Positions 56,439 to 64,000 of a DNA stretch of 64,000 nucleotides are shown here, one piece after another. The translations under genes and the position numbers were made by a program. Numbering within the stretch: the stretch's first letter is position 1; each line of letters begins with the position of its first letter. The stretch is taken from the NCBI RefSeq assembly GCF_018499875.1, contig NZ_JAHBAY010000009.1, positions 292,001 to 356,000 of the forward strand. The letters are read 5' to 3'. The DNA comes from Kineosporia corallincola (GTDB lineage Bacteria > Actinomycetota > Actinomycetes > Actinomycetales > Kineosporiaceae). The notes below the pieces were generated by a model. The model was not told the DNA's origin and did no database searches. It saw only the letters and a list, made by a program, of their open reading frames with translations.

Positions 56439-57614
56439 ATGGACCCCATCGATGTGGCCATTGACCTCGCCGGACTCGACGATCTGCTCACCGACGACGA
56501 GCGTGACATCCGCACCGCCGTCCGCACCATGGCGCAGGCCCGGATCGCCCCGCACGTCGCCGGATGGTTCGAGCGTGGCGCCGTCGACGACCCGCGCGGC
56601 CTGACCCGCGAACTGGGCGCCCTCGGCGTGCTCGGCATGCACCTGACCGGCTACGGCTGCGCCGGGACGAGCGCCACCCAGTACGGCCTGACCTGCCTGG
56701 AGCTGGAGGCCGTCGACTCCGGCGTGCGCTCGCTGGTGTCGGTGCAGGGCTCGCTGGCGATGTACGCGCTGTGGCGGCACGCCACCGAGGAGACCCGGCA
56801 GGAGTGGCTGCCGCGGATGGCCACCGGTGAGGCGATCGGCTGCTTCGGCCTGACCGAGCCCGACCACGGTTCCGACCCGGCGGCGATGCGCACCTCGGCC
56901 CGGCGCTCGGGCGGCGACTGGGTGCTCAACGGCCGCAAGACCTGGATCACCAACGGCTCGATCGCGGACGTCGCGGTGATCTGGGCGCGCACGGACGAGG
57001 GGATCCGGGGTTTCGCCGTCCCCACGTCGGCACCGGGGTTCGCCGCGCACGACATCGGGCACAAGATGTCGCTGCGCGCGTCGGTCACCAGCGAACTGCT
57101 CCTGGACGACGTGCGGTTGCCCGCGGGCGCGGTGTTCCCCGAGGTGCGTGGCCTGGCCGGGCCGCTGTCGTGCCTGAACGAGGCCCGCTTCGGCATCGTC
57201 TGGGGCGCGATGGGCGCGGCCCGCGACAGCCTGGCCACCGCCCTGCGGTACTCCCTGTCGCGCGAGCAGTTCGGCCGGCCGGTCGCCGGTTTCCAGCTGA
57301 CGCAGCAGAAACTCGCCGACATGCAGCTGGAGTACACCAAGGGCGTGCTGCTGGCCCTGCACCTGGCCCGCCGCAAGGACGCCGGCACGCTGCGGCCCGC
57401 CCAGGTCAGCCTGGGCAAGCTGAACAACGTGCGCCAGGCCCTGGAGATCTGCCGCACCGCCCGCACGATCCTCGGCGCGAGCGGGATCTCGCTGGAGTAC
57501 CCGGTGATCCGGCACATGGACAACCTGGAGTCGGTACTCACCTACGAGGGCACGGTCGAGATGCACACCCTGGTGATCGGGAAGGCGATGACCGGCCTGG
57601 ACGCCTTCCGGTGA
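56439..57614 (+). CDS. gcdH: Glutaryl-CoA dehydrogenase-type acyl-CoA dehydrogenase
   Basis: A 391-residue flavoprotein. VSVQGSLAMYALWRHATEE and IGCFGLTEPDHGSDPAAMRT are characteristic of glutaryl-CoA dehydrogenase, WVLNGRKTWITNG binds FAD, and the catalytic Glu is in LTYEGTVEMHTLVIG near residue 370. The enzyme oxidises and decarboxylates glutaryl-CoA to crotonyl-CoA in lysine and tryptophan breakdown. It is leaderless by its TAACCT -10 box. The divergent aldehyde dehydrogenase may supply glutarate. Confidence 0.92.
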   Translation: MDPIDVAIDLAGLDDLLTDDERDIRTAVRTMAQARIAPHVAGWFERGAVDDPRGLTRELGALGVLGMHLTGYGCAGTSATQYGLTCLELEAVDSGVRSLVSVQGSLAMYALWRHATEETRQEWLPRMATGEAIGCFGLTEPDHGSDPAAMRTSARRSGGDWVLNGRKTWITNGSIADVAVIWARTDEGIRGFAVPTSAPGFAAHDIGHKMSLRASVTSELLLDDVRLPAGAVFPEVRGLAGPLSCLNEARFGIVWGAMGAARDSLATALRYSLSREQFGRPVAGFQLTQQKLADMQLEYTKGVLLALHLARRKDAGTLRPAQVSLGKLNNVRQALEICRTARTILGASGISLEYPVIRHMDNLESVLTYEGTVEMHTLVIGKAMTGLDAFR

Positions 57615-57645
57615 ATCGTCATGACGATCGGGTCAGGACGACGGT

Positions 57646-57822
57646 ATGAGATGGAGTGACCCGCACGAGCGCCGGACGGCTCTCCAGGCGCAGCACCGGG
57701 CCGGGCGCCGGCCGCGAGCAGCCCTGCCCAGGCGAAGACGTTCGGCCGCCGCCGACCCGTCCCGCTGGAAAGGGCTGAACCTGCTGGGTTTCGCGCTGAC
57801 GGAGGTGCGGGAGCGCCTGTGA
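57646..57822 (+). CDS. Possible small basic protein, 58 residues
   Basis: An open frame in the 298-nt spacer after gcdH. It is Arg-rich in the middle and ends WKGLNLLGFALTEVRERL, an amphipathic helix that looks more protein-like than chance. No family is recognised and no good ribosome site precedes the ATG. The rest of the spacer shows only the PIG-L promoter. Confidence 0.3.
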   Translation: MRWSDPHERRTALQAQHRAGRRPRAALPRRRRSAAADPSRWKGLNLLGFALTEVRERL

Positions 57823-57899
57823 CCTCCTATTCCCACGCGCGGATAATGCGCCCAGGGCGTAGCGGCCGGTTCCCGCCCGATTCTGTCGGTGCCCGCGGC

Positions 57900-57905
57900 T
57901 AGGCT
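57900..57905 (+). promoter_or_regulatory. -10 box of a leaderless promoter (PIG-L deacetylase)
   Basis: TAGGCT, 7 nt before the GTG at 57913. This spacing decides the start codon, excluding an ATG-less extension upstream. Confidence 0.5.
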
Positions 57906-57912
57906 CGTCGGC

Positions 57913-58779
57913 GTGACCCTGACCTTGCTGGCTGTGCACGCCCATCCCGACGACGAGGCCACCGGTACCGGTGGCGTGTATGCCAAGGCCGCCGCCGAGG
58001 GCGTGCGCACCGTGCTGGTCACCTGCACCGACGGTCGCTGCGGCGACGGGCCCGGCGGGGTCAAGCCCGGTGAGCCCGGCCACGAGCCCGAGGCGGTGGC
58101 CGCGGTGCGCACCGCCGAACTCGAGCGCAGCACCAAGATCCTCGGCATCGACGTGGTCGAGCGCCTCGGCTACCACGACTCGGGCATGATGGGCTGGCCC
58201 GACAACGACCTGCCGGGCGCCTTCTGGACCGCACCGTTCGCCGAGGCCACCGACCGGCTGGCCGCGCTGCTGCGCACCCACCGTCCCGACGTCGTGGTCA
58301 CCTACGACGAGAACGGTGTCTACGGCCACCCCGACCACATCCAGGCCAACCGCGTCACCATGGCCGCCCTCGACCTGCTCGCCGCCGAGGGCTGGCAGCC
58401 GGCCAAGGTGTACTGGTCGTCGCCGCCCTACTCGCAGATGAAGATCTGGGGCGAGCTGGTGCGCGAGTTCGGCACCGAGGCGGAGCAGGCCGAGATGGCC
58501 AGGGAAGAGGCCGCGATCGAGGCCAAGCTCGCCGCCGGTGAGCGCCTGCCGATGGGCCTGCCCGACGACGAGCTGACCACCTGGGTCGACGTGAAGGCTT
58601 ACGGTCAGGCCAAGTTCGAGGCGCTGTCGGCCCACGGCAGCCAGTCCGACAGCGCCATGTTCCTCGGTCTGGGCGTCGAGCGCTTCACCGGCATCATGGG
58701 CGTCGAGACCTTCCAGCGGGTGCGTGACACCACCGGCGCCCCCACACCCGAGGCCGACCTCTTCGACGGGCTGCGCTGA
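57913..58779 (+). CDS. PIG-L family deacetylase (MshB/Mca-like)
   Basis: A 288-residue zinc-dependent N-deacetylase. The zinc and catalytic motif AHPDDE is at residues 9-14 and the third ligand is in GHPDHIQAN near 141-149; TYDENGVYGHPDH is typical of MshB/Mca. It could act in mycothiol synthesis or on mycothiol conjugates, but the sequence does not settle which, and other PIG-L substrates are possible. Translation from GTG 57913 places the motif at the usual distance from the N-terminus. Confidence 0.88.
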   Translation: MTLTLLAVHAHPDDEATGTGGVYAKAAAEGVRTVLVTCTDGRCGDGPGGVKPGEPGHEPEAVAAVRTAELERSTKILGIDVVERLGYHDSGMMGWPDNDLPGAFWTAPFAEATDRLAALLRTHRPDVVVTYDENGVYGHPDHIQANRVTMAALDLLAAEGWQPAKVYWSSPPYSQMKIWGELVREFGTEAEQAEMAREEAAIEAKLAAGERLPMGLPDDELTTWVDVKAYGQAKFEALSAHGSQSDSAMFLGLGVERFTGIMGVETFQRVRDTTGAPTPEADLFDGLR

Positions 58780-58783
58780 CTCG

Positions 58784-59392
58784 TCAGACGTGCGGCTGGT
58801 CCCAGCCCCAGTCCTCCACCGTCCACCCGCTCGCCGGGTCACCCACGAGCGTCACCACCTGGGTGTTCAGCAGCGGGTGGGCGGCCACGTAGGCCGCGTC
58901 CACGTTGCCGGCCCGGGCCCCCACCCAGGTCCGGATCACCGCGCCGTGGCTGACCGCGGCCGCGCACGCCACACCGGAGGCGGCGATCTGCTCGATCACC
59001 CGGTCGTAGCGGCCCAGCTCCTCGGCGCCCGTCGGGCCGCCCGGCATCCGCACGTCGGTGAGACCCTCGACCCAGCTCATCGCCGTCTTCACGTACAGGT
59101 CCACCGACTCGTTGTCGGTGTTCATCTCCAGCTCGCCGGCGTCCAGCTCGCGCAGCCCGTCGTGGATCGTCACCTCCAGCCCGCGGTCACGCGCCAGCGG
59201 CGCCACGGTCTGCTGGGTGCGCACCAGGGTGGAGGCGTGCAGCGCCTGCACCGGCTCCTGCCGCAGCCGCTCCACCAGCGATGCGGCCTGCTCGCGGCCC
59301 AGGTCGGTGAGGTCCGCGCCGGGTCGCGCCGTGTCCAGGGCGCCGATCACGTTGGAGTGGGTCTGGCCGTGACGGATGAGCAGGAGACGCAT
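58784..59392 (-). CDS. Histidine phosphatase family protein
   Basis: A phosphoglycerate-mutase-like phosphatase of 202 residues. The catalytic LLLIRHGQTHSN is at residues 3-14, the second Arg in STLVRTQQT, the acid in ELDAGELE and the second His in AAAVSHGAVIRTW. The substrate is not evident. AAGG lies 8 nt before the ATG at 59392. It converges on the PIG-L gene with a 4-nt gap. Confidence 0.9.
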   Translation of the reverse strand: MRLLLIRHGQTHSNVIGALDTARPGADLTDLGREQAASLVERLRQEPVQALHASTLVRTQQTVAPLARDRGLEVTIHDGLRELDAGELEMNTDNESVDLYVKTAMSWVEGLTDVRMPGGPTGAEELGRYDRVIEQIAASGVACAAAVSHGAVIRTWVGARAGNVDAAYVAAHPLLNTQVVTLVGDPASGWTVEDWGWDQPHV

Positions 59393-59433
59393 GGAGAACC
59401 TTGTCGTGTGGGGAACCTGAGTCCCCATCTTCA

Positions 59434-59474
59434 CCCAGACCCGGACCGGCCCGGCGGGCCGGTCCGGGTCTGGG
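59434..59474. other. Perfect 19-bp hairpin in a divergent spacer
   Basis: CCCAGACCCGGACCGGCCC (59434-59452) and its exact complement (59456-59474) surround a 3-nt loop. The spacer separates the starts of two divergent genes, so an ordinary terminator is not expected here. Confidence 0.9.
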
Positions 59475-59588
59475 GCGGGAGAGATGCACCACCCCGGGCC
59501 GCCGATCAGCCGGGATGGTGTCTTCTAGGATGGCGGGGCCGAGCGCAGCGGCGCGGTCGGTCCGCCGCGGCCCGACCGGGAAGTCTGA

Positions 59589-60122
59589 ATGAACCTCTTC
59601 GTGCGCCTGTTCCTGTCCACCCTGCTCACCCGGCTGCGGCCGAAGGTGTCGCTGTGGGAGGGATCCCGCACCCCGTTCCGGGTGCTGCCGAACGACCTGG
59701 ACGTGTTCCGGCACATGACCAACAGCCGCTACCTGGGGCTGTGCGACCTGGCCCGGCTCGACCTGATGGTGCGCTCCGGCTACTGGGCCGAGGTCGGCCG
59801 GCGCGGCTGGTACCCGGTGGTGACGGCGCAGACGATCACCTACCGGCGCTCGCTCAGGCTGTGGCAGAAGTTCGAGGTGCACACCCGGCTGCTGGGTTTC
59901 GACGAGCGCTCCTCCTACCTGGAGCAGACCTTCGTGGCCGCCGGCCAGACCATGGCCCGCGCGGTCGTGCAGGTGCGTTTCCTCCGGCGCACCGGCGGCT
60001 CGGTGCCGCAGGTCGAGCTGCTGGAGTCGGCCGGCGGTCAGCCGGCCGGGCTGGAACTTCCGGTCTGGGTGAAGGAATGGGCCGACAGCGTCCGCATCTC
60101 CTCCACCCCCGAAAACCCCTGA
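59589..60122 (+). CDS. Acyl-CoA thioesterase-like hotdog-fold protein (THEM6-like)
   Basis: A 177-residue single hotdog domain. RVLPNDLDVFRHMTNSRYLGLCDLARLDLM is the 4HBT-like active-site strand and helix (seen as LDVFRHMTNSRYLGLCD), with the catalytic Asp in the usual place, and TYRRSLRLWQKFEV follows. It probably hydrolyses acyl-CoA. TAGGAT about 57 nt upstream may be its -10 box. Its last 85 nt overlap the convergent GNAT gene. Confidence 0.85.
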   Translation: MNLFVRLFLSTLLTRLRPKVSLWEGSRTPFRVLPNDLDVFRHMTNSRYLGLCDLARLDLMVRSGYWAEVGRRGWYPVVTAQTITYRRSLRLWQKFEVHTRLLGFDERSSYLEQTFVAAGQTMARAVVQVRFLRRTGGSVPQVELLESAGGQPAGLELPVWVKEWADSVRISSTPENP

Positions 60123-60559
60123 CGCGGCTGCCGGATCAGGAACGCGTCGAGCTCGTCCTCGTGCTCCAGCACGAACCCGTGCCGCTCGTACAGACGCCGC
60201 GCCGGACTGCGCTGGAGCACGTCCAGCCGGGCCACCTGACCGTCGGCGTCGCACTCCTCCAGCAACGCCCCCAGCACCGCGCCGCCGATGCCCCGCCCCT
60301 GGAACCGCGGGTAGAGGTAGAACTGCTCGATCCACCGGCAGTCCGGCTCCTGCCGCAACGCCACCGACCCGGCGAACTCCCCGGCCACCTCGATGATCCG
60401 GGTGTTGCCCGGCACGTAACGCACGTACAGGTACTCCCGCGCCGAGTCCTCGCTCCACGGACGCAGCCGCTCCAGGTGCTCGCGGATCACCAGAACCTTG
60501 AGATCGGCGATCCGGTGCACGTCTTCAGCGGTCGCGGGGCGAAAACTCCAGTCAGCCAT
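60038..60559 (-). CDS. GNAT-family N-acetyltransferase
   Basis: A 173-residue acetyltransferase: WIEQFYLYPRFQGRGIGGAVLGALLEE carries the acetyl-CoA loop (PRFQGRGIGGA, about 91-101) and RRLYERHGFVLEHEDELD follows, typical of small-molecule GNATs. The ATG at 60559 is 6 nt from TAGGAT on its strand. The C-terminal 28 residues are encoded opposite the thioesterase 3' end. Confidence 0.88.
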   Translation of the reverse strand: MADWSFRPATAEDVHRIADLKVLVIREHLERLRPWSEDSAREYLYVRYVPGNTRIIEVAGEFAGSVALRQEPDCRWIEQFYLYPRFQGRGIGGAVLGALLEECDADGQVARLDVLQRSPARRLYERHGFVLEHEDELDAFLIRQPRQGFSGVEEMRTLSAHSFTQTGSSSPAG

Positions 60560-60565
60560 ACGGTG

Positions 60566-60571
60566 ATCCTA
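60566..60571 (-). promoter_or_regulatory. -10 box of a leaderless promoter (GNAT)
   Basis: TAGGAT on the minus strand, 6 nt before the ATG at 60559. Confidence 0.5.
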
Positions 60572-60714
60572 CGATCGCGCGCCCGCGCCCTCCCGTGCCC
60601 CGTCGTCCGCCGCCCGGGCTCTACGCAGAACGGATGACGCCGCCGGGCGCCCCGGCCGTCGCAGGCAGAGCATGGGCGCCGAAGGCACAGGGTGGGCACA
60701 GCGAGGAGGCGGGG

Positions 60715-62757
60715 ATGAGCAGCGGTCCCGACGACCCCGGTCCGGCCGGGGGCACCGACCAGGCGCCGCCGGCCCTGCCCCGCGCCCGGATGAACGTCAT
60801 CTTCGCGACCATCGTGCTCGGCATGCTGCTGTCGGCCCTCGACCAGACCATCGTGTCCACGGCCCTGCCCACGATCGTCGGTGACCTCGGCGGCGCCGGT
60901 CACATGAGCTGGGTCGTCACCGCGTACATCCTGGCCGAGACCATCGCCACCGTGCTGACCGGCAAGTTCGGCGACCTGTTCGGCCGCAAGACGGTGTTCC
61001 AGGTCAGCGTCGTCATCTTCGTCGTCGGCTCGTTCTTCTGCGGCCTGGCCGACAACATGGGCATGCTGATCGCCGCCCGCGCCGTGCAGGGCATCGGCGG
61101 CGGGGGCATCGCCGTCACCGCCACCGCCCTGATCGGTGACGTCATCCCGTTGCGCGAACGCGGCCGCTACCAGGGCGCGCTGGGCGCGGTCTTCGGCGTG
61201 ACCACGGTGATCGGCCCGCTGCTGGGCGGCCTGTTCACCGACCACCTGTCCTGGCGCTGGGCGTTCTACGTCAACGTGCCCCTGGCGATCGTCGTGATCG
61301 CGATGGCCGCCCGCGCCGTGCCCGGCATCGCCACCGCCGCCCGACCCCGCGTCGACTACCTCGGGGTGCTGTTCATCGCGCTCGGCGCCAGCGGCCTGAC
61401 CCTGGCCACCTCCTGGGGCGGCGTGGAGTACGCCTGGGGCTCGGCCACCATCGTCGGCCTGTTCGCCGGCTCGGCCCTGGCCCTGGTCGTCTTCGTGCTC
61501 GTGGAACTGCGCGCCGAGGAACCGATCCTGCCGATGCGGCTGTTCCGCTCGCGGGTGTTCTCGATCGCCTCACTGCTCAGCTTCATCGTCGGGTTCGCGA
61601 TGCTCGGCGCCATCACCTTCCTGCCCACCTACCTGCAATACGTGCAGGGTGCCTCCGCCACCATGTCCGGCATCCGCACCCTGCCGATGGTGCTCGGCCT
61701 GCTGGTCACGGCTCTGGCCTCGGGACAGGCCGTCAGCCGCACCGGCCGCTACCGGATCTTCCCGATCGCCGGCACCGCGGTCACCGGCGTCGGGCTGTTC
61801 CTGCTCGCCTCGATGGACGCCGGCACCCCCGTCGCCGTGCAGTCGCTGGCGATGCTCGTGCTCGGCGCCGGGATCGGCCTGTCCATGCAGGTTCTCACCA
61901 TCATCGTGCAGAACACCGTGGAGTACCGCGACCTCGGCTCGGCCACCTCCGGCGTCACCTTCTTCCGCACCCTCGGCAGCTCGTTCGGTGCCTCGGTGAT
62001 GGGCACGATCTATGCCAACCGGCTCGCGGACTCCCTGCCCGCGGCACTCGCCGAGGCCGGGGTACCGGCCTCCGCCGTCGCGACGCCGTCCGCCGTCCAC
62101 CAATTGCCGCAGGCCACCCGCACGCCGATCATCCAGGCCTACGCCGACACCCTGCACACCATGTTCCTGTGGAGCGTGCCGGTCGCGGTGGTGGGCTTCC
62201 TCGTGGCCCTCGTGCTGCCCCAGGTCCAGCTGCGCGGCACCGCCCGCGAAGCGGTCAGGCACACCGGCGAGGGCTTCGCCATGCCCGCCGACCAGACCCC
62301 CGACGCCCAGCTGGAGACGATGATCGGGCAGATCGTCCGGCACCGGCCGGAGGCCGCCGTCGAGGTGCTCGCCCGCTCCCGGGCCGGCGTCGACGCCCCC
62401 ACCGCCTGGGCCCTGATGGGCGTCCACATGCGCGAGGTGGCCCTCGACCAGCGCACCACCCCCACCGACATCGAGGACCATCTCGGCGTGCCGCACGGCG
62501 TGCTCACCACGTTCTACGACGGCGTGATCAACGACGGTCACCTGACCCGGGACGGCGAGACCCTGCGGCTCACCGCATCCGGCTCCGAGATCGTCACCCT
62601 GCTCACCCAGGCCTGGGTCACCTGGATCCGCGACCAGCTCGCGGACGAGTTCGGCGGCGCCGACCGCGAGGACTTCGAGGTCCGCACCCGCGAGGCGGTG
62701 CACCGGATCGCCCGCCGCGTCATCGTCGAGCAGCAGCGAGAGAGCCACCGAGTCTGA
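60715..62757 (+). CDS. DHA2-family MFS exporter with C-terminal winged-helix domain
   Basis: A 680-residue protein. Residues 20-510 are a 14-helix DHA2 drug:H+ antiporter (LSALDQTIVSTALPTIVGDL; motif A TGKFGDLFGRKTVF; motif C GVTTVIGPLLGG). After the last helix, residues 520-680 are soluble: TPTDIEDHLGVPHGVLTTFYDGVINDGHLTRDGETLRLT (seen as DIEDHLGVPHGVLTTF and DGHLTRDGETLRLT) reads as a winged helix of MarR type with flanking dimerisation-like helices. GAGGAGG lies 5 nt before the ATG. The extra domain may sense substrate or bind DNA or protein; that is open. Confidence 0.88.
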   Translation: MSSGPDDPGPAGGTDQAPPALPRARMNVIFATIVLGMLLSALDQTIVSTALPTIVGDLGGAGHMSWVVTAYILAETIATVLTGKFGDLFGRKTVFQVSVVIFVVGSFFCGLADNMGMLIAARAVQGIGGGGIAVTATALIGDVIPLRERGRYQGALGAVFGVTTVIGPLLGGLFTDHLSWRWAFYVNVPLAIVVIAMAARAVPGIATAARPRVDYLGVLFIALGASGLTLATSWGGVEYAWGSATIVGLFAGSALALVVFVLVELRAEEPILPMRLFRSRVFSIASLLSFIVGFAMLGAITFLPTYLQYVQGASATMSGIRTLPMVLGLLVTALASGQAVSRTGRYRIFPIAGTAVTGVGLFLLASMDAGTPVAVQSLAMLVLGAGIGLSMQVLTIIVQNTVEYRDLGSATSGVTFFRTLGSSFGASVMGTIYANRLADSLPAALAEAGVPASAVATPSAVHQLPQATRTPIIQAYADTLHTMFLWSVPVAVVGFLVALVLPQVQLRGTAREAVRHTGEGFAMPADQTPDAQLETMIGQIVRHRPEAAVEVLARSRAGVDAPTAWALMGVHMREVALDQRTTPTDIEDHLGVPHGVLTTFYDGVINDGHLTRDGETLRLTASGSEIVTLLTQAWVTWIRDQLADEFGGADREDFEVRTREAVHRIARRVIVEQQRESHRV

Positions 62758-62771
62758 TAGACACGACCACC

Positions 62772-63224
62772 ATGGCCCTGGGGTGGAAGGTCGTCGTCGA
62801 CAGCCGTAACGCGCCCGAGCTCGCCGATTTCTGGGCGGCCGCGCTGGAGTACGAGGTGGAGGACCAGTCCCGCCTCATCGAGCACCTGCTCGCCGCCGGG
62901 CAGCTGCCCGAGGCCGCGGTCGCCGAGCACGACGGCCGCCGGCACTTTCGCGGCCTGGTCGGCATCCGGCACCCGGACGAGCCGTTCGACGCCTTCACCG
63001 GCGTCGGGCAGGGCCGTCGCCTGCTGTTCCAGGACGTGCCCGAACCCCGCTCCGGCAAGAACCGGCTGCACCTCGACGTCCATCGGGACGGCGGTGAGCT
63101 GGAACAACACGTCAAGCGGCTGGAGGCACTCGGGGCCGTGCGCGTGCACGAGCTCGATCAGGGCGCGGCCGGGCACTGGTGGATCATGAACGATCCCGAG
63201 GGCAACGAGTTCTGCGCCACCTGA
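62772..63224 (+). CDS. VOC-superfamily (glyoxalase-like) protein
   Basis: A 150-residue protein with two beta-alpha-beta-beta-beta units: KVVVDSRNAPELADFWAAAL at the start, RLHLDVHRDGGELEQHVKRLEALGA in the middle and WWIMNDPEGNEFCA at the end, typical of glyoxalase-like VOC proteins. Function (isomerase, dioxygenase or resistance) cannot be assigned. It lies 14 nt after the MFS gene and is probably cotranscribed; no ribosome site is obvious before the ATG. Confidence 0.82.
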   Translation: MALGWKVVVDSRNAPELADFWAAALEYEVEDQSRLIEHLLAAGQLPEAAVAEHDGRRHFRGLVGIRHPDEPFDAFTGVGQGRRLLFQDVPEPRSGKNRLHLDVHRDGGELEQHVKRLEALGAVRVHELDQGAAGHWWIMNDPEGNEFCAT

Positions 63225-63300
63225 TCGCCACCTGATCCCACCCGATTGTGCTCCCCCGGATCTCGTTGCCGCGGAGTTGATCACGTGGCAGGGTCGGCGG

Positions 63301-63837
63301 ATGGAGTCCCTCCGACGTGACCTGCTGCGCTGGCAGTTCGACCTGGCCTGGTCGTTCTTCGAGTACCACCTGGAACGCCTGGAAGACGCCGACTTCCTCT
63401 GGGAGCCCGGACCGCTGAGCTGGACCATGCACCCCGGCCCGGACGGCACCTGGACCCCCGACTGGGCCGACAGCGAACCCGACCCGATCCCCACCCCGAC
63501 CATTGCCTGGACCAGCTGGCACCTGGGCTGGTGGCTGAACGCCGTGGTCGATCAGGCCGCCGGGCTCGACGCCCGTGACCCCTCCCTGGTGCCGTGGCCG
63601 GGGGTGGGCGAGCCCGCCGTCACCTGGCTGCGCGAACTCGGCGTGCGGTGGCGTGAGGTGCTGGACCACCTGGGGGACGACGTCCTGGACGGCCCGTCGT
63701 CGTTCCCGTGGCCCACCGACACCGGGCGCACCGTCGCCGACACCGCGGCCTGGGTGAACGCGGAGCTGATGAAGAACGCCGCCGAGATCGGCACCCTGCG
63801 TCTGCTGCGCGCCTCCTCCGCCGCCCTGGCCACCTGA
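63301..63837 (+). CDS. DinB-family protein
   Basis: A 178-residue four-helix protein of the DinB/YfiT type: LLRWQFDLAWSFFEYHLERL, then WHLGWWLNAVVDQ with the first helix His, and a late helix AWVNAELMKNAAEIG. Members bind a divalent metal and often transfer low-molecular-weight thiols such as mycothiol. The ATG at 63301 has AGGG 7 nt upstream; a TTG 24 nt earlier has no spaced ribosome site. A hairpin follows. Confidence 0.83.
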   Translation: MESLRRDLLRWQFDLAWSFFEYHLERLEDADFLWEPGPLSWTMHPGPDGTWTPDWADSEPDPIPTPTIAWTSWHLGWWLNAVVDQAAGLDARDPSLVPWPGVGEPAVTWLRELGVRWREVLDHLGDDVLDGPSSFPWPTDTGRTVADTAAWVNAELMKNAAEIGTLRLLRASSAALAT

Positions 63838-63856
63838 GCCGGCAACCTGAGGACGA

Positions 63857-63881
63857 CGCCGGGCGGGTGAACCTCCCGGCG
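63857..63881 (+). terminator. Terminator-type hairpin after the DinB gene
   Basis: CGCCGGG pairs with CCCGGCG across an 11-nt loop, 19 nt after the stop. The remaining 120 nt to the right edge show no gene; TAGTGT at 63953-63958 may be a -10 box for a gene beyond the window. Confidence 0.45.
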
Positions 63882-64000
63882 CCGTTACCCCGTCGTGACG
63901 GCGTCCGCGCGGAGGTGGTGCGGATGTGGTCGAGACACGCCGGGGGAGCTGGTAGTGTCTTCCGAGGGTTTTCGGCGGGACGCGAGAGCGGCCCGGCGGA

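Overview
The window is very GC-rich and densely packed, with mostly G/C third codon positions. It looks like a chromosomal segment of an actinobacterium (Actinomycetota). Pointers are an inositol operon with a Cgl0159-type aldolase, an NmtR/CtpJ metal-efflux pair, a mycofactocin-type dehydrogenase with an MftR-like regulator, and many promoters whose -10 box lies 6-7 nt from the start codon (leaderless mRNAs). A Cache-domain chemoreceptor suggests a motile organism. A motile Kineosporia-like genus would fit, but the genus is a guess. No rRNA, tRNA, CRISPR array, transposase or prophage gene was seen.

Layout. 1-1953: tripartite tricarboxylate transporter tctCBA (tctA runs off the left edge). 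2086-4509: large secreted protein with 14 RCC1 repeats. 4657-12162: inositol catabolism, with a GntR repressor facing an operon iolE-iolC-aldolase-iolB-iolD-iolG whose genes overlap or abut; a palindrome matching the IolR consensus lies between them. 12153-16266: GNAT, secreted GH114-type protein, FadR-type regulator, dienelactone hydrolase and a membrane J-domain protein. 16418-19961: cobalamin riboswitch controlling a solute-binding protein and a single-chain DppB-DppC-type permease, with no ATPase gene nearby. 20174-29052: alanine dehydrogenase with a divergent Lrp regulator, quinone oxidoreductase, an unknown membrane protein, a chemoreceptor, and an MFS pump with a divergent two-unit Lrp protein. 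29072-35780: MASE1 hybrid histidine kinase, cation/proton antiporter, 3-hydroxyisobutyryl-CoA hydrolase-type enzyme and two aldo/keto reductases. 36000-42503: a signalling protein of about 2170 residues (Ser/Thr kinase, ATPase, TPR-like, GAF, GGDEF) with a long pentapeptide-repeat insertion inside its ATPase.

42505-50803: zinc-ribbon SDR, HEAT protein, methyltransferase, CtpJ-like Co/Ni ATPase with divergent NmtR and a clear operator, DJ-1/PfpI protein, L-serine dehydratase and PhyH dioxygenase. 50804-51038 is non-coding and holds two arrays of 11-bp tandem repeats. 51039-57614: class III CoA-transferase with divergent LysR; mycofactocin-type SDR with divergent MftR-like TetR, bracketed by two related terminator hairpins; aldehyde dehydrogenase divergent from glutaryl-CoA dehydrogenase. 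57646-64000: PIG-L deacetylase, histidine phosphatase, thioesterase overlapping a GNAT gene, an MFS exporter with a C-terminal winged-helix domain, a VOC protein and a DinB protein.

A recurring design is a regulator divergent from its likely target (iol, ald, MFS, nmt, CoA-transferase, mycofactocin SDR). Two loci, the B12-riboswitch transporter and NmtR/CtpJ, point to cobalt/nickel/cobalamin homeostasis. All calls come from reading the sequence and from family knowledge; no database search was run.
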